Positions 56,856-64,000 of a stretch of 64,000 nt of DNA are shown one piece after another. Position numbers and translations under genes: made by a program. Source of the DNA: Aciduricibacillus chroicocephali. Its GTDB lineage: Bacteria; Bacillota; Bacilli; Bacillales; Amphibacillaceae. The notes under the pieces are model-generated. The model worked only from the letters and a program-made list of their open reading frames with translations. It was not told the DNA's origin and ran no database searches. Position 1 is the first letter of the stretch. Each line of letters starts with the position of its first letter. The stretch spans positions 2,556,001 through 2,620,000 of the forward strand of contig NZ_CP129113.1 in NCBI RefSeq assembly GCF_030762805.1, read 5' to 3'.

Positions 56856-57335
56856 CTACTCTTTTAATTCTTCACCGACACCTTTTAGGAGGTTGAGACC
56901 AAACCCGATAGCACGGTTAATGTCCGGGTCGTTCAGTACTTTTAAGAGGTCGAACATTTTTACCTTCGAATTGTCCTCCAGTCCTTGCTCGGCTTTCTGA
57001 AGGCCATTCGCAAGGCCAGAGACAAGCTTGCCTGTCACTTCTGGATTAAGCTCAGTCAGCGCACCGCCCGCTGCCATCGCATTATTAATCAAGTTCGTCA
57101 CTGGTTCACGCAGCGCCTGATCGACGGCAATCTTTGCGACTTTTTCCTTCGCCTTCAATAGATCCTTCAAAGCTTCCAACAGCCCGCTCTCATGCAGTTC
57201 TTTCAATAAGAGCAATGTTTCCTGTAAAGAATCTTTATTCAAAGCAACTTCGGAGAGGAGGCTCTCCAAAGTCTGTTGCTGTTTCTGTTCTTCTGTCAGC
57301 TCTGTTCTAATAATTTTCTTGATCGGGCTTGCCAT
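56856..57335 (-). CDS. yrhD: DUF1641 protein (YrhD-like), formate dehydrogenase partner
   Basis: A 159-residue, all-helical protein. After a charged coiled N terminus (EEQKQQQTLESLLSEVA) comes the DUF1641 core, SLQETLLLLKELHESGLLEALKDLL and VLNDPDINRAIGFGLNLLKGVGEEL. Its ATG overlaps the fdhF stop by one base (TAATG), so the two are translationally coupled, like yrhE-yrhD of B. subtilis. The family probably helps or anchors the dehydrogenase; its exact role is unknown. Confidence 0.88.
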   Translation of the reverse strand: MASPIKKIIRTELTEEQKQQQTLESLLSEVALNKDSLQETLLLLKELHESGLLEALKDLLKAKEKVAKIAVDQALREPVTNLINNAMAAGGALTELNPEVTGKLVSGLANGLQKAEQGLEDNSKVKMFDLLKVLNDPDINRAIGFGLNLLKGVGEELKE

Positions 57336-60307
57336 TAGCGGTTCCTCCTATCAAACGTGCCCGGCAGCACATGCTCATTAATATCAGCAATCGGCTCATA
57401 GTCGCCGCGCTCCCATTTGCGATAAATCTGCAGTCCCATCTGTGGTGTCCGTGTCGCATGACGATGGTTGAACTTTGGTAGCGGATTTTCTCCATCTTTC
57501 GAAATCACTTCCATGCGTGCTTTCGCCTGTTTGTACGCAGGCGTATGAGTTGCAACATCTACCGCCCCACCGGTAAGTAAGTTAACCGCACTGTCATGGC
57601 TTGTTGAGTGCATTGGTACATAAACAGTTTTGCCTTGAACACGATCCGTGACAAGGACTGGAAGCTTAATGGCACCATATGGAGAGATAAGACGAACAAG
57701 GCCACCGTCCTTTACGTCACGCTCTTCCGCAAGTTCATGGGAAATTTCAACGAACACTCTCGGGAATTTGTACTCGAGCCCTTTTGACTTGAATGTCAAA
57801 TTCCCTTCATGGAAATGCTCCAGCAAACGTCCGTTGTTCAGCGACAGATCGAACTCTTCCGGGAATTCCATCGGCGGTACGTATTCAAAAATACCGAAGC
57901 GTGCCTTTTTATCTGGGAAGTTGAAACCATCCAAATACAGAACCGGTGTATCTGTTCCGTCCATCGAACCCCAAGAGAAGCTGTTCCATCCTTCAAGCAC
58001 TTCGTAATTACAATGGGTAAAGAATGGTGTCAGTGAAGCCATCTCATCAAAAATCTCACTCGGATTCTCATAATTCCAGTCGAAGCCCATTTTGCAAGCG
58101 ACTTCCTGGACTATCTGCCAGTCCGGCTTACTGTCACCGGCCGGTTCAAGAGCCTGATACAATCGCTGTACACGGCGCTCTGTGTTTGTGAATGTCCCTT
58201 CTTTCTCGAGTGAAGGTGCTCCCGGTAGAATGACATCTGCGAACTGAGCTGTCGTTGAGAGGAATATATCCTGCACAACGAGGAAATCAAGATTTGCCAA
58301 CATATCCTGCGTATGGTTGGAATCGTGATCAACCCACGCCATATCCTCACCCATGACATACATTGCTTTCAACTTGTCATTCTCTACCGCCTCAAGCATT
58401 TGGATATTGTCCAGTCCAGGCTTAGCCGGAATCTCCACACCATAAGCTTTTTCGAACTTGTTGCGAATTTCATCGTTGGCTACTTGCTGATAGCCAGGGA
58501 AGATGTTCGGCATCGTCCCCATGTCACTTGCACCCTGTACGTTATTATGACCACGCAATGGGAAGGCTCCTGCATTTTTTCTAGCCATGTTACCTGTTGC
58601 GAGAAGCAAGTTCGCAATCGCTGCAGAGGTGTGAGAGCCGGCAATGTTCTGGGTAACACCCATTCCCCAGCAAATTGCTGTTCCGTCTGCATCTCGGATC
58701 ATCTCAGCCATCTCAATTAGAACCTTTTCGGATATATTCGTAATCCTGGATGCTTCTTCTAGTGTATACGGTGCAAGCATCTCCAGGAATTCATCGTAAT
58801 GGTTCACATGCTCCTTGATGAAAGCATCATCATGCCATCCTTGATCGATCATATATTTCGCCACCGCTGAAAGCCATACATAGTCGGTTCCCTGCTTCGG
58901 TCGAATAAACAAGTCTGCACGGTCGCCCATTTCATGTTTGCGTAAATCTACAGTGATCAGTTTCTGTCCATGAAGCTTATGGGCACGCTTTATTTTGGAT
59001 GCAAGAACCGGATGCCCTTCAGCAGGCGCACAGCCGATCAAGATCACAAGCCCAGCTCCAGCTATATCTTTAATGGAAGCAGTGTCACCACCTATACCAC
59101 CTGTCTGTTGCAGACCCCATGATGCTGGTGACTGGCAATAGCGAGAGCAGTTGTCGACGTTATTCGTTCCGAACACTTGACGGCTCAGCTTCTGCATCAG
59201 ATAGTTCTCTTCATTTGTAACTTTGGAAGAAGAGATGAAACCAAGTGCATCGCTTCCGTATTTGTCCTTAATTCCACCTAATTTCTCAGCAACAAGGCTG
59301 ATTGCCTCTTCCCAGCTCGCTTCAACAAAAGCATCACCTTTGCGGATAAGCGGTGTTTTCAGACGCTCTTCTGAATTAACAAAGTCCCAGCCGAATTTGC
59401 CTTTCACACAAGTAGAAACACTGTTTACTGGAGCATTTTCAGACGGCTCAATTTTCAAAATCTCACGGTCTTTTGTCCAAACTTCAAAGGAACAGCCGAC
59501 ACCACAGAATGTACAGACTGTCTTTGTTTTCTTCGTCCGTGTCTCGCGCATTGCTGCTTCCACTTCAGAAACCGCAAAGATCGTCTGATAATCCGGCTCT
59601 ACTGCTTTGACAAGGTCAATCATCGGCGTCAGCAATTCATCTGACATTCCCGTCATGTAACCCGCGTTGCCTAGCATTGACTTTTCCATCAATGCATTAC
59701 AAGGGCAGACACTTACGCACTGGCCACAAGAAACACAGGACGATTCATTGATCAGCTTGCCATTATCCCAGAGTACACGAGGCTGTTCCATTTCCCAGTC
59801 GATAAGCAGCGTTTCATTCACTTGCACATCTTGGCACACTTCAACACAGCGCCCGCACAGAATACACTGATCCGGATCGTAGCGGTAGAACGGGTGCGAC
59901 ATATCGACGTCATACCCCTTGGAACGGAAAGGACGTGTCTGATGCTCGACCCCCATCATTTCCGCCGTATTATGTACACGACAATTCCCGTTATTGTTAT
60001 CACAGACCGTACAGTAAAGCAGATGGTTCTCCAAGATACGATCCATTGCCTCTGCCTGCGCTTCCTTTGCCGCATTCGAAACCGTCAGAATTTCCATTCC
60101 GTCTTCCACGACTGTCGAGCAGGCACGCATCATCTTGCCATCGACCTCACACATGCACGTGTCACAGCTCTGAACCGGCCCCAGTGCCTCCGAATAGCAA
60201 ATATGAGGATGCTGGATATCCTGTGAAATCAAATAATCCAAAATCCGGGAGCCATCTTCAACTTCATGCTCTGTTCCATTAATGTAAACGCTCACTTTAT
60301 TCGCCAC
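57335..60307 (-). CDS. fdhF: Formate dehydrogenase alpha subunit (molybdenum, Cys form)
   Basis: A 990-residue NuoG-like/FdhF fusion that oxidises formate to CO2. The N-terminal 2Fe-2S domain (CYSEALGPVQSCDTCMCEVDG, then RACST) is followed by CTVCDNNNGNC and two 4Fe-4S motifs, CILCGRCVEVCQD and CVSCGQCVSVCPCNA. The molybdopterin oxidoreductase domain from about 260 starts with CTFCGVGCSFEVW. The active-site ligand is Cys in NCSRYCQSPASWGL, not Sec. The C-terminal molydopterin dinucleotide domain begins near ELAEERDVKDGG. The start is a GTG after AAGGGGG. It is coupled to DUF1641 and preceded by a structured leader with a terminator. Confidence 0.94.
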   Translation of the reverse strand: MANKVSVYINGTEHEVEDGSRILDYLISQDIQHPHICYSEALGPVQSCDTCMCEVDGKMMRACSTVVEDGMEILTVSNAAKEAQAEAMDRILENHLLYCTVCDNNNGNCRVHNTAEMMGVEHQTRPFRSKGYDVDMSHPFYRYDPDQCILCGRCVEVCQDVQVNETLLIDWEMEQPRVLWDNGKLINESSCVSCGQCVSVCPCNALMEKSMLGNAGYMTGMSDELLTPMIDLVKAVEPDYQTIFAVSEVEAAMRETRTKKTKTVCTFCGVGCSFEVWTKDREILKIEPSENAPVNSVSTCVKGKFGWDFVNSEERLKTPLIRKGDAFVEASWEEAISLVAEKLGGIKDKYGSDALGFISSSKVTNEENYLMQKLSRQVFGTNNVDNCSRYCQSPASWGLQQTGGIGGDTASIKDIAGAGLVILIGCAPAEGHPVLASKIKRAHKLHGQKLITVDLRKHEMGDRADLFIRPKQGTDYVWLSAVAKYMIDQGWHDDAFIKEHVNHYDEFLEMLAPYTLEEASRITNISEKVLIEMAEMIRDADGTAICWGMGVTQNIAGSHTSAAIANLLLATGNMARKNAGAFPLRGHNNVQGASDMGTMPNIFPGYQQVANDEIRNKFEKAYGVEIPAKPGLDNIQMLEAVENDKLKAMYVMGEDMAWVDHDSNHTQDMLANLDFLVVQDIFLSTTAQFADVILPGAPSLEKEGTFTNTERRVQRLYQALEPAGDSKPDWQIVQEVACKMGFDWNYENPSEIFDEMASLTPFFTHCNYEVLEGWNSFSWGSMDGTDTPVLYLDGFNFPDKKARFGIFEYVPPMEFPEEFDLSLNNGRLLEHFHEGNLTFKSKGLEYKFPRVFVEISHELAEERDVKDGGLVRLISPYGAIKLPVLVTDRVQGKTVYVPMHSTSHDSAVNLLTGGAVDVATHTPAYKQAKARMEVISKDGENPLPKFNHRHATRTPQMGLQIYRKWERGDYEPIADINEHVLPGTFDRRNR

Positions 60308-60516
60308 AGCATTTTTCCCCCTTAAAGAAAAACTCCCCCAAAAAACAGTCGTCCTCTATGTGGATCGAGCTGCTTCTTGGGGGAGAACATCTAAGCATAC
60401 GTGTATACTAGCTATCAATCCCGCAATATCGTAAGCAAACGAGACAGGATATCCGGGCAACCTACGTTACCTGATATCAATGCGTCGTTCACTGTTTCAT
60501 TCATAGTATAATTATA
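60308..60516 (-). promoter_or_regulatory. Structured leader of fdhF with an attenuator-like terminator
   Basis: An extended -10 (TGGTATAAT, minus strand, TATAAT at 60511-60516) begins a leader of about 200 nt. The leader holds a nested hairpin at 60448-60478 (GATATC and GGTAAC arms pairing with GTTGCC and GATATC) and then an intrinsic terminator at 60326-60385 (CTCCCCCAAGAAGCAG with CTGTTTTTTGGGGGAG, then TTTTTCTT), just before the AAGGGGG ribosome site. CTCCCCC could pair with either the terminator arm or the ribosome site, so two exclusive folds are possible. I do not recognise it as a known riboswitch class. Confidence 0.75.
60326..60385 (-). terminator. Intrinsic terminator within the fdhF leader
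   Basis: Arms CTCCCCCAAGAAGCAG and CTGTTTTTTGGGGGAG (about 13 pairs), loop about 21 nt, then TTTTTCTT. It lies between the promoter and the start codon, so it can stop transcription before fdhF. Confidence 0.85.
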
Positions 60517-60688
60517 CCAGAAGTTTTGGTTTTAGAACGAAGAAATCATTTTTGTCCTGCTTTTTTGTGAAATCCTCCTAACAATGCCAAAGAATCATGC
60601 ATTTAGAATAACTTTTGACAAAAAGAACGTTATACTAAGCTGATACTCAACCTACTAACGTTATCCCAAAAGAGAAAGGAGCCTCACA

Positions 60689-61030
60689 TTGGCACATCCT
60701 TATAAAACATATACAATCCCCCAGTTCGTCGAAGAAGAGAAAATGCTCAAAGAGAAGCTCAGACAAGCAAAAATTGAAAAGAGTAAGAACCATATCGCCA
60801 TCTACACAAGAAAGATTGAAATTGTGCGCTCTTTCATGCTCAACCCTGCTGACTTCCAGCAAGGTGACCTATTTGAACTTATAGAAGATCCGGATCATCT
60901 ATTTGAAATAAACGAAATAAAAGGTGTATTTGCTTGGGGTTATAAAATAAATAAGGTGACTGGTGAACGCTCCTTGGAAGAAGAGGGCTTTCTACTAGCA
61001 ATGCTTGGGCAAAAAACAAAATACGAGTGA
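60689..61030 (+). CDS. yfhH: YfhH/DUF1811 family protein
   Basis: A 113-residue protein with a TTG start and AAAGGAG 7 bp upstream. After an N-terminal helical hairpin (VEEEKMLKEKLRQAKIEKSKNHIAIYTRKIEIVRSFMLNP) comes a small SH3-like beta domain (GDLFELIEDPDHLFEINEIKGVFAWGYK). The LNPADF and NGVFAWGYR-like elements match DUF1811 (YfhH) of Bacillus. Function is unknown. A terminator shared with the convergent NmrA-like gene follows. Confidence 0.85.
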   Translation: MAHPYKTYTIPQFVEEEKMLKEKLRQAKIEKSKNHIAIYTRKIEIVRSFMLNPADFQQGDLFELIEDPDHLFEINEIKGVFAWGYKINKVTGERSLEEEGFLLAMLGQKTKYE

Positions 61031-61054
61031 TCGATAGAAACCGATCACTCGTTC
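61023..61054. terminator. Bidirectional terminator
   Basis: ACGAGTGATCG / CGATCACTCGT perfect 11-bp stem, 8-nt loop, between the convergent yfhH and NmrA-like genes. Confidence 0.82.
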
Positions 61055-61057
61055 AAA

Positions 61058-61684
61058 TTAATAGCATATACCGACACGCTTGCCTATAAATTCGTCGCTT
61101 CCAAGCTGTTTATACGCAAATGCAGCTGTATCTGCAACCGAAATCATCTTCCCATCTGCCGGAAGCATATCAGCTTCGACCCGATATCCCCCCGACTCTT
61201 CACCATCTGGCAAATAAGTCGGACAGACGATTGTCCAATTAAGGCTTGAGTCCTTCATAGTCTGATAAGCCCCAAGGTGATCCTCTGCCGCAGTTGTCAG
61301 CCTGCGTTTGGACTCACTCGATTGGAATCTGTATACCCCTGGATCCACCCTGCTATCAAGAATTCCAGCTGTACCAATCGTAATAAGACGCTTGATCCCA
61401 TGCTGCTCCATTAGACGGATGAGTGAAGGTGTACTTCTTGATAATGTATTGTTTTTGTCCGTATTGAGCCCACTCAGGACCGCTTCAACATGTATTGTAG
61501 TCATTGCTTTTTCCAAAGCTTCCTCATCCAATATATTCCCTTGGATAATGTGAAGATGTGGATTTTGGACTGATATTTTTTCAGGAGAGCGGACAAGCGC
61601 TACAACCTCATGCCCGTCTCGCAAGGCCTTTTCCAACAGTACACTGCCGACACGGCCTGTTGCGCCTAGAAGGAGAATGTTCAA
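61058..61684 (-). CDS. NAD(P)-binding NmrA/SDR-like protein
   Basis: A 208-residue Rossmann protein with the dinucleotide motif LLLGATGRVGSVLLEKAL, ALVRSPEKI, IQGNILDEEALEKAM, LITIGTAGILDS and NWTIVCPTYLPDG. It lacks a YxxxK active site, as in NmrA- and flavin-reductase-like SDRs. Enzymatic activity is uncertain and no substrate is indicated. Confidence 0.8.
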   Translation of the reverse strand: MNILLLGATGRVGSVLLEKALRDGHEVVALVRSPEKISVQNPHLHIIQGNILDEEALEKAMTTIHVEAVLSGLNTDKNNTLSRSTPSLIRLMEQHGIKRLITIGTAGILDSRVDPGVYRFQSSESKRRLTTAAEDHLGAYQTMKDSSLNWTIVCPTYLPDGEESGGYRVEADMLPADGKMISVADTAAFAYKQLGSDEFIGKRVGICY

Positions 61685-61735
61685 TCAGACTGCCTCCTCT
61701 CTTTTCCATAAATGTCTTCCTCAAATTTACTTACT

Positions 61736-62545
61736 CTAACTACTCGGATAAACTTCCATCAGCGTACTTCTGAACAATGCATTTAGTGCCGGTGTCGGGT
61801 CCCCGGCCGGAGCTTTTCCTCTTTTGGAATACGCCTCAATTCGCTCCAATTCGGACTCCAAATATTCATCAATGATCGTATTACGAGACTCCGTATCCAG
61901 CTCATCGCCTTCCATTTTTCTCTTCTGCAGCTGTTCAATCTCATCTTTCAATTCACCATCTGGCAAAATGTCCTCTAACAACATCTTGAATTCAACAGGT
62001 GGTGCCGTCTTATACTTTTCAATCCATTCACAAGCAAGTGCTGCGCGCAAAGCATAGAAGTATTTCTTCGCCTTTACGATTGGACCTTGCAAATGTTCAT
62101 GATAATTGCTTTCTGCTATGTTCATGTAGTGATAAAGACATGTACTCGGCTTGAAAACCATCGGCTCCAGACGTTTCAAGTCTTCGATAAAGGAATATTT
62201 CTCATAGTAGACGATACTGCTCCTGAGCCACTCCAGCAAGGAAGGATTACTCTTCCTGAAAAGCCGCAATGCCTTTGTGATTTCCCAACCGCTCATATCC
62301 AGCATTTCATCGATCGGCAATTCAATTACATTTTGCTTCGTGCCAACTCCTTGCTGATCAATGGATAAATACCAATCGGGCTGATGGATGTAAATGAACC
62401 GCACATCATAGTCGCTGTCCTGAGATGGAAATCCCCATGCTCTGCTCCCTGCGTCAATGGCAAAGAGCACTTTGACGTGGAATCTTTTTTCAACTTCCAA
62501 TATTTTATCCTTAATAAGCTGTTCTATGGAAAACACCTCACTCAT
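61736..62545 (-). CDS. RlaP-type nucleotidyltransferase
   Basis: A protein of about 269 residues with the polymerase-beta nucleotidyltransferase signature LFAIDAGSRAWGFPSQDSDYDVRFIYI (GS..WG and the DxD metal pair) in the N-terminal third, then KALRLFRKSNPSLLEWLRSS and SNYHEHLQGPIVKAKKYFYALRAALACEW. This fits the RlaP/YcgL family (PF10127), related to RNA-repair or tRNA-linked nucleotidyltransferases. The start at 62545 (MSEVFSIEQL) fits the family better than the GTG 33 bp earlier, although neither ribosome site is strong. No ligase gene is next to it. Confidence 0.82.
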   Translation of the reverse strand: MSEVFSIEQLIKDKILEVEKRFHVKVLFAIDAGSRAWGFPSQDSDYDVRFIYIHQPDWYLSIDQQGVGTKQNVIELPIDEMLDMSGWEITKALRLFRKSNPSLLEWLRSSIVYYEKYSFIEDLKRLEPMVFKPSTCLYHYMNIAESNYHEHLQGPIVKAKKYFYALRAALACEWIEKYKTAPPVEFKMLLEDILPDGELKDEIEQLQKRKMEGDELDTESRNTIIDEYLESELERIEAYSKRGKAPAGDPTPALNALFRSTLMEVYPSS

Positions 62546-62662
62546 GTTAATTTTCCATTCGCTAATTTGATGTGTCACTCACCAGTTTAGAACTGTACGG
62601 TTCAAGTATATCAAGAAGGCGCAGAAACATTCAAAATTGTTCCTACGCCGTGACCATCATTC

Positions 62663-63595
62663 CTATTTTATCTCGATTATAATCTTTCCTTTTGCATGAT
62701 GAGTTGCACTGAGGCTATGTGCCTCGCGAAGCCCCTCCTGTGTCAAAGGGTAAGTGTGACCGATATACGGCTTGACCTCCCCTTTATCCATCAGCTCTCC
62801 AAGCTCAGCAAGCTGCTTGCCATCCGGTTCGAGCCACATGGAGTTCGCATGGATTTGCTTTTCCTTTGCCTTCTCTTCATCAATCTGTCCAATTGTCGTG
62901 ACAAGATATCCTCCTGGTTTTACCACATCATAGCTCTTCTCAAGAACCTCTCCGCCCATTGAATCCAGTACAATATCCATGTCCTTGACCACTTCCGTGA
63001 AATCCGTTGTTTTATAGTTGATAAATTCATCGACTCCGAATTCTTTCAACAAGTCTTCATTTTTCTCTGATGCTGTTGAGTATACGTAAGCTCCGAAACT
63101 TTTCGCAATCTGAATTGCAAAGCTGCCGACACCTCCGGATCCTGCCTGGATCAATACCTTGTCACCTTTTTTAATTTTCCCGTAGTCGACGAGGCATTGC
63201 CAAGCGGTCAATCCAGCAAGCGGCACAGCTGCTGCAGTATTGAAGTCGACACTTTTCGGTTTCAGTGCCACTAAATTCTCATCGACAGCTACATACTCCG
63301 CGTACGTGCCATTTTCCATCGCTGGACGTGCAAATACTTCGTCACCCACTTTAAACTGCGTCACTTTGGATCCAACTTCACTTATGACCCCTGCAGCGTC
63401 CCAGCCAAGAATGATCGGAAAATCAAGTTTGATAAAATCTTTCAAATGGCCTTCTCGCAGTTTCCAATCAATCGGATTGATTGAAGTCGCATGCATCTCT
63501 ATAAGGACTTGGTTTTCATTGATTTCCGGTTTTGGCAAATCCTTATCTATAAGTTGTTCTTCTCCGCCATATTGTTCAATTACTATTGCTTTCAT
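62663..63595 (-). CDS. NADP-dependent zinc-free quinone oxidoreductase/alcohol dehydrogenase family
   Basis: A 310-residue MDR-superfamily reductase. The GroES-like domain (1-120) has MHATSINPIDWKLREGHL and LGWDAAGVISEVGSKVTQFKVGDEVF. The cofactor domain has LIQAGSGGVGSFAIQIAKSFGAYV and a C-terminal AREAHSLSATHHAKGKIIIEI. The structural and catalytic Cys/His zinc ligands are missing, as in quinone oxidoreductases, so quinones or enones are probable substrates with NADPH. AAGGAGCG precedes the start. Confidence 0.86.
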   Translation of the reverse strand: MKAIVIEQYGGEEQLIDKDLPKPEINENQVLIEMHATSINPIDWKLREGHLKDFIKLDFPIILGWDAAGVISEVGSKVTQFKVGDEVFARPAMENGTYAEYVAVDENLVALKPKSVDFNTAAAVPLAGLTAWQCLVDYGKIKKGDKVLIQAGSGGVGSFAIQIAKSFGAYVYSTASEKNEDLLKEFGVDEFINYKTTDFTEVVKDMDIVLDSMGGEVLEKSYDVVKPGGYLVTTIGQIDEEKAKEKQIHANSMWLEPDGKQLAELGELMDKGEVKPYIGHTYPLTQEGLREAHSLSATHHAKGKIIIEIK

Positions 63596-63758
63596 TTCCG
63601 CACGCTCCTTTTAAAGAATCACTTATATGTTATTCCCCATCTTCACATCTTCGAGACATCTCTTGATTTAAACTGCTTTTTTAAAAGATTGGCGAATAAC
63701 CTGTCTATGGGTGTTCAGGCATATAAGTTCGGGAAATGATAGAGTTGAGGTGATCAAT

Positions 63759-64000
63759 ATGAAAAAGTTAGGGTACGGCCTTGTTTTGGTTCTCATGCTA
63801 GTCCTTGCAGCATGCGGTCATACCGAAGGCAAAGATAGTAAAAAGAAAGAAAGTACAGAGACAACAGCGGGACACCATCAAAACGAGGAGATGAGTGAAG
63901 ACCATGAATCAATGGATCATTCAAGCTCTGGGGATATTCCTAAAGACCTGCAAGCAACTAAAGACCCCAAATATCCAATCGGTAGCAAAGCAACCATTGA
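63759..64000 (+). CDS. YdhK-type (DUF1541) lipoprotein, N-terminal part
   Basis: This gene runs off the window; 80 codons are visible. The signal peptide (MKKLGYGLVLVLMLVLAAC) ends at the lipobox LAAC, lipidated Cys19, then a charged Lys/Glu/His/Met-rich linker (NEEMSEDHESMDHSSSG) and the beginning of a domain, KDLQATKDPKYPIGSKATI. The linker and the last segment match YdhK/DUF1541 proteins of Bacilli. GAGGTGATC is 6 bp before the ATG. His/Met-rich stretches may bind metal; the role is unknown. Confidence 0.78.
   Translation, partial: MKKLGYGLVLVLMLVLAACGHTEGKDSKKKESTETTAGHHQNEEMSEDHESMDHSSSGDIPKDLQATKDPKYPIGSKATI

Noticed and set aside
60308-60516. T-box or other known riboswitch upstream of fdhF
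   Set aside because: No T-box consensus, c-di-GMP, SAM, ZTP or THF signature is visible, so I left it as an unassigned structured leader.
1-64000. CRISPR arrays, tRNA or rRNA genes
   Set aside because: No regularly spaced repeats, no cloverleaf-type genes and no rRNA-like stretches were seen on either strand.

Overview
The window looks like a chromosomal segment of a low-to-medium G+C, spore-former-type Firmicute of the family Bacillaceae. The evidence is AGGAGG-type ribosome sites, GTG/TTG starts, a gntR-gntK-gntP-gntZ gluconate operon with the Bacillus-type operator, Ku plus a ligase-first LigD, class I FBP aldolase, Mqo, YuiD, YfhH, DUF4317, LiaF-like and YdhK-like proteins. No rRNA, tRNA or CRISPR array was seen.

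Layout. 32-4774 (minus) is a tight signalling operon: a RsbQ-like hydrolase (frameshifted), a PAS-GGDEF protein, a 5TM-GGDEF protein, a NarL-type response regulator and its DesK/NarL-type kinase. 5-15 kb holds a LiaF-like membrane protein, a PepSY protein, an aldehyde dehydrogenase, two chemoreceptors, an epimerase-like protein and fructose-bisphosphate aldolase. 14.4-17.1 kb holds the divergent NHEJ pair ku/ligD. 17.3-24.4 kb holds mqo, a 55-codon gene and the gluconate operon. 24.8-26.8 kb is a TetR/MFS drug-efflux pair of the LmrA/LmrB type. 26.8-43.5 kb is mixed: two paralogous 7TM-PAS-GGDEF proteins, an EAL protein, a lipoprotein with a striking RBS-sequestering leader, an esterase homologue lacking its serine, an arginine-deiminase-like protein, a YedE/YedF sulfur pair and a secreted Big2 protein.

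At 44,777-55,311 an AT-rich Tn554-type transposon of about 10.5 kb splits topB exactly before its HHAIIPT motif. Both junctions carry the same 6-bp core, TCAAGA. It encodes TnpA (frameshifted), TnpB and TnpC, and its cargo is a four-zinc-finger nuclease-like protein, a type III restriction-modification system (res frameshifted), a C-protein-like controller with a C-box-like operator, and a divergent 175-residue protein of unknown function. The controller, the operator and the unknown gene form the most unusual unit in the window.

After topB come DUF2294, DUF1641 and a large formate dehydrogenase alpha subunit. The formate dehydrogenase is preceded by a leader of about 200 nt with a nested hairpin and an intrinsic terminator, a candidate riboswitch or attenuator. 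YfhH, an NmrA-like protein, a RlaP-type nucleotidyltransferase, a quinone reductase and the start of a YdhK-type lipoprotein complete the window.

Four genes (the RsbQ homologue, tnpA, res and probably the DUF1294 gene) each look as if one base is missing from a short homopolymer. This suggests either sequence errors or parallel decay and should be settled before any of them is called a pseudogene.
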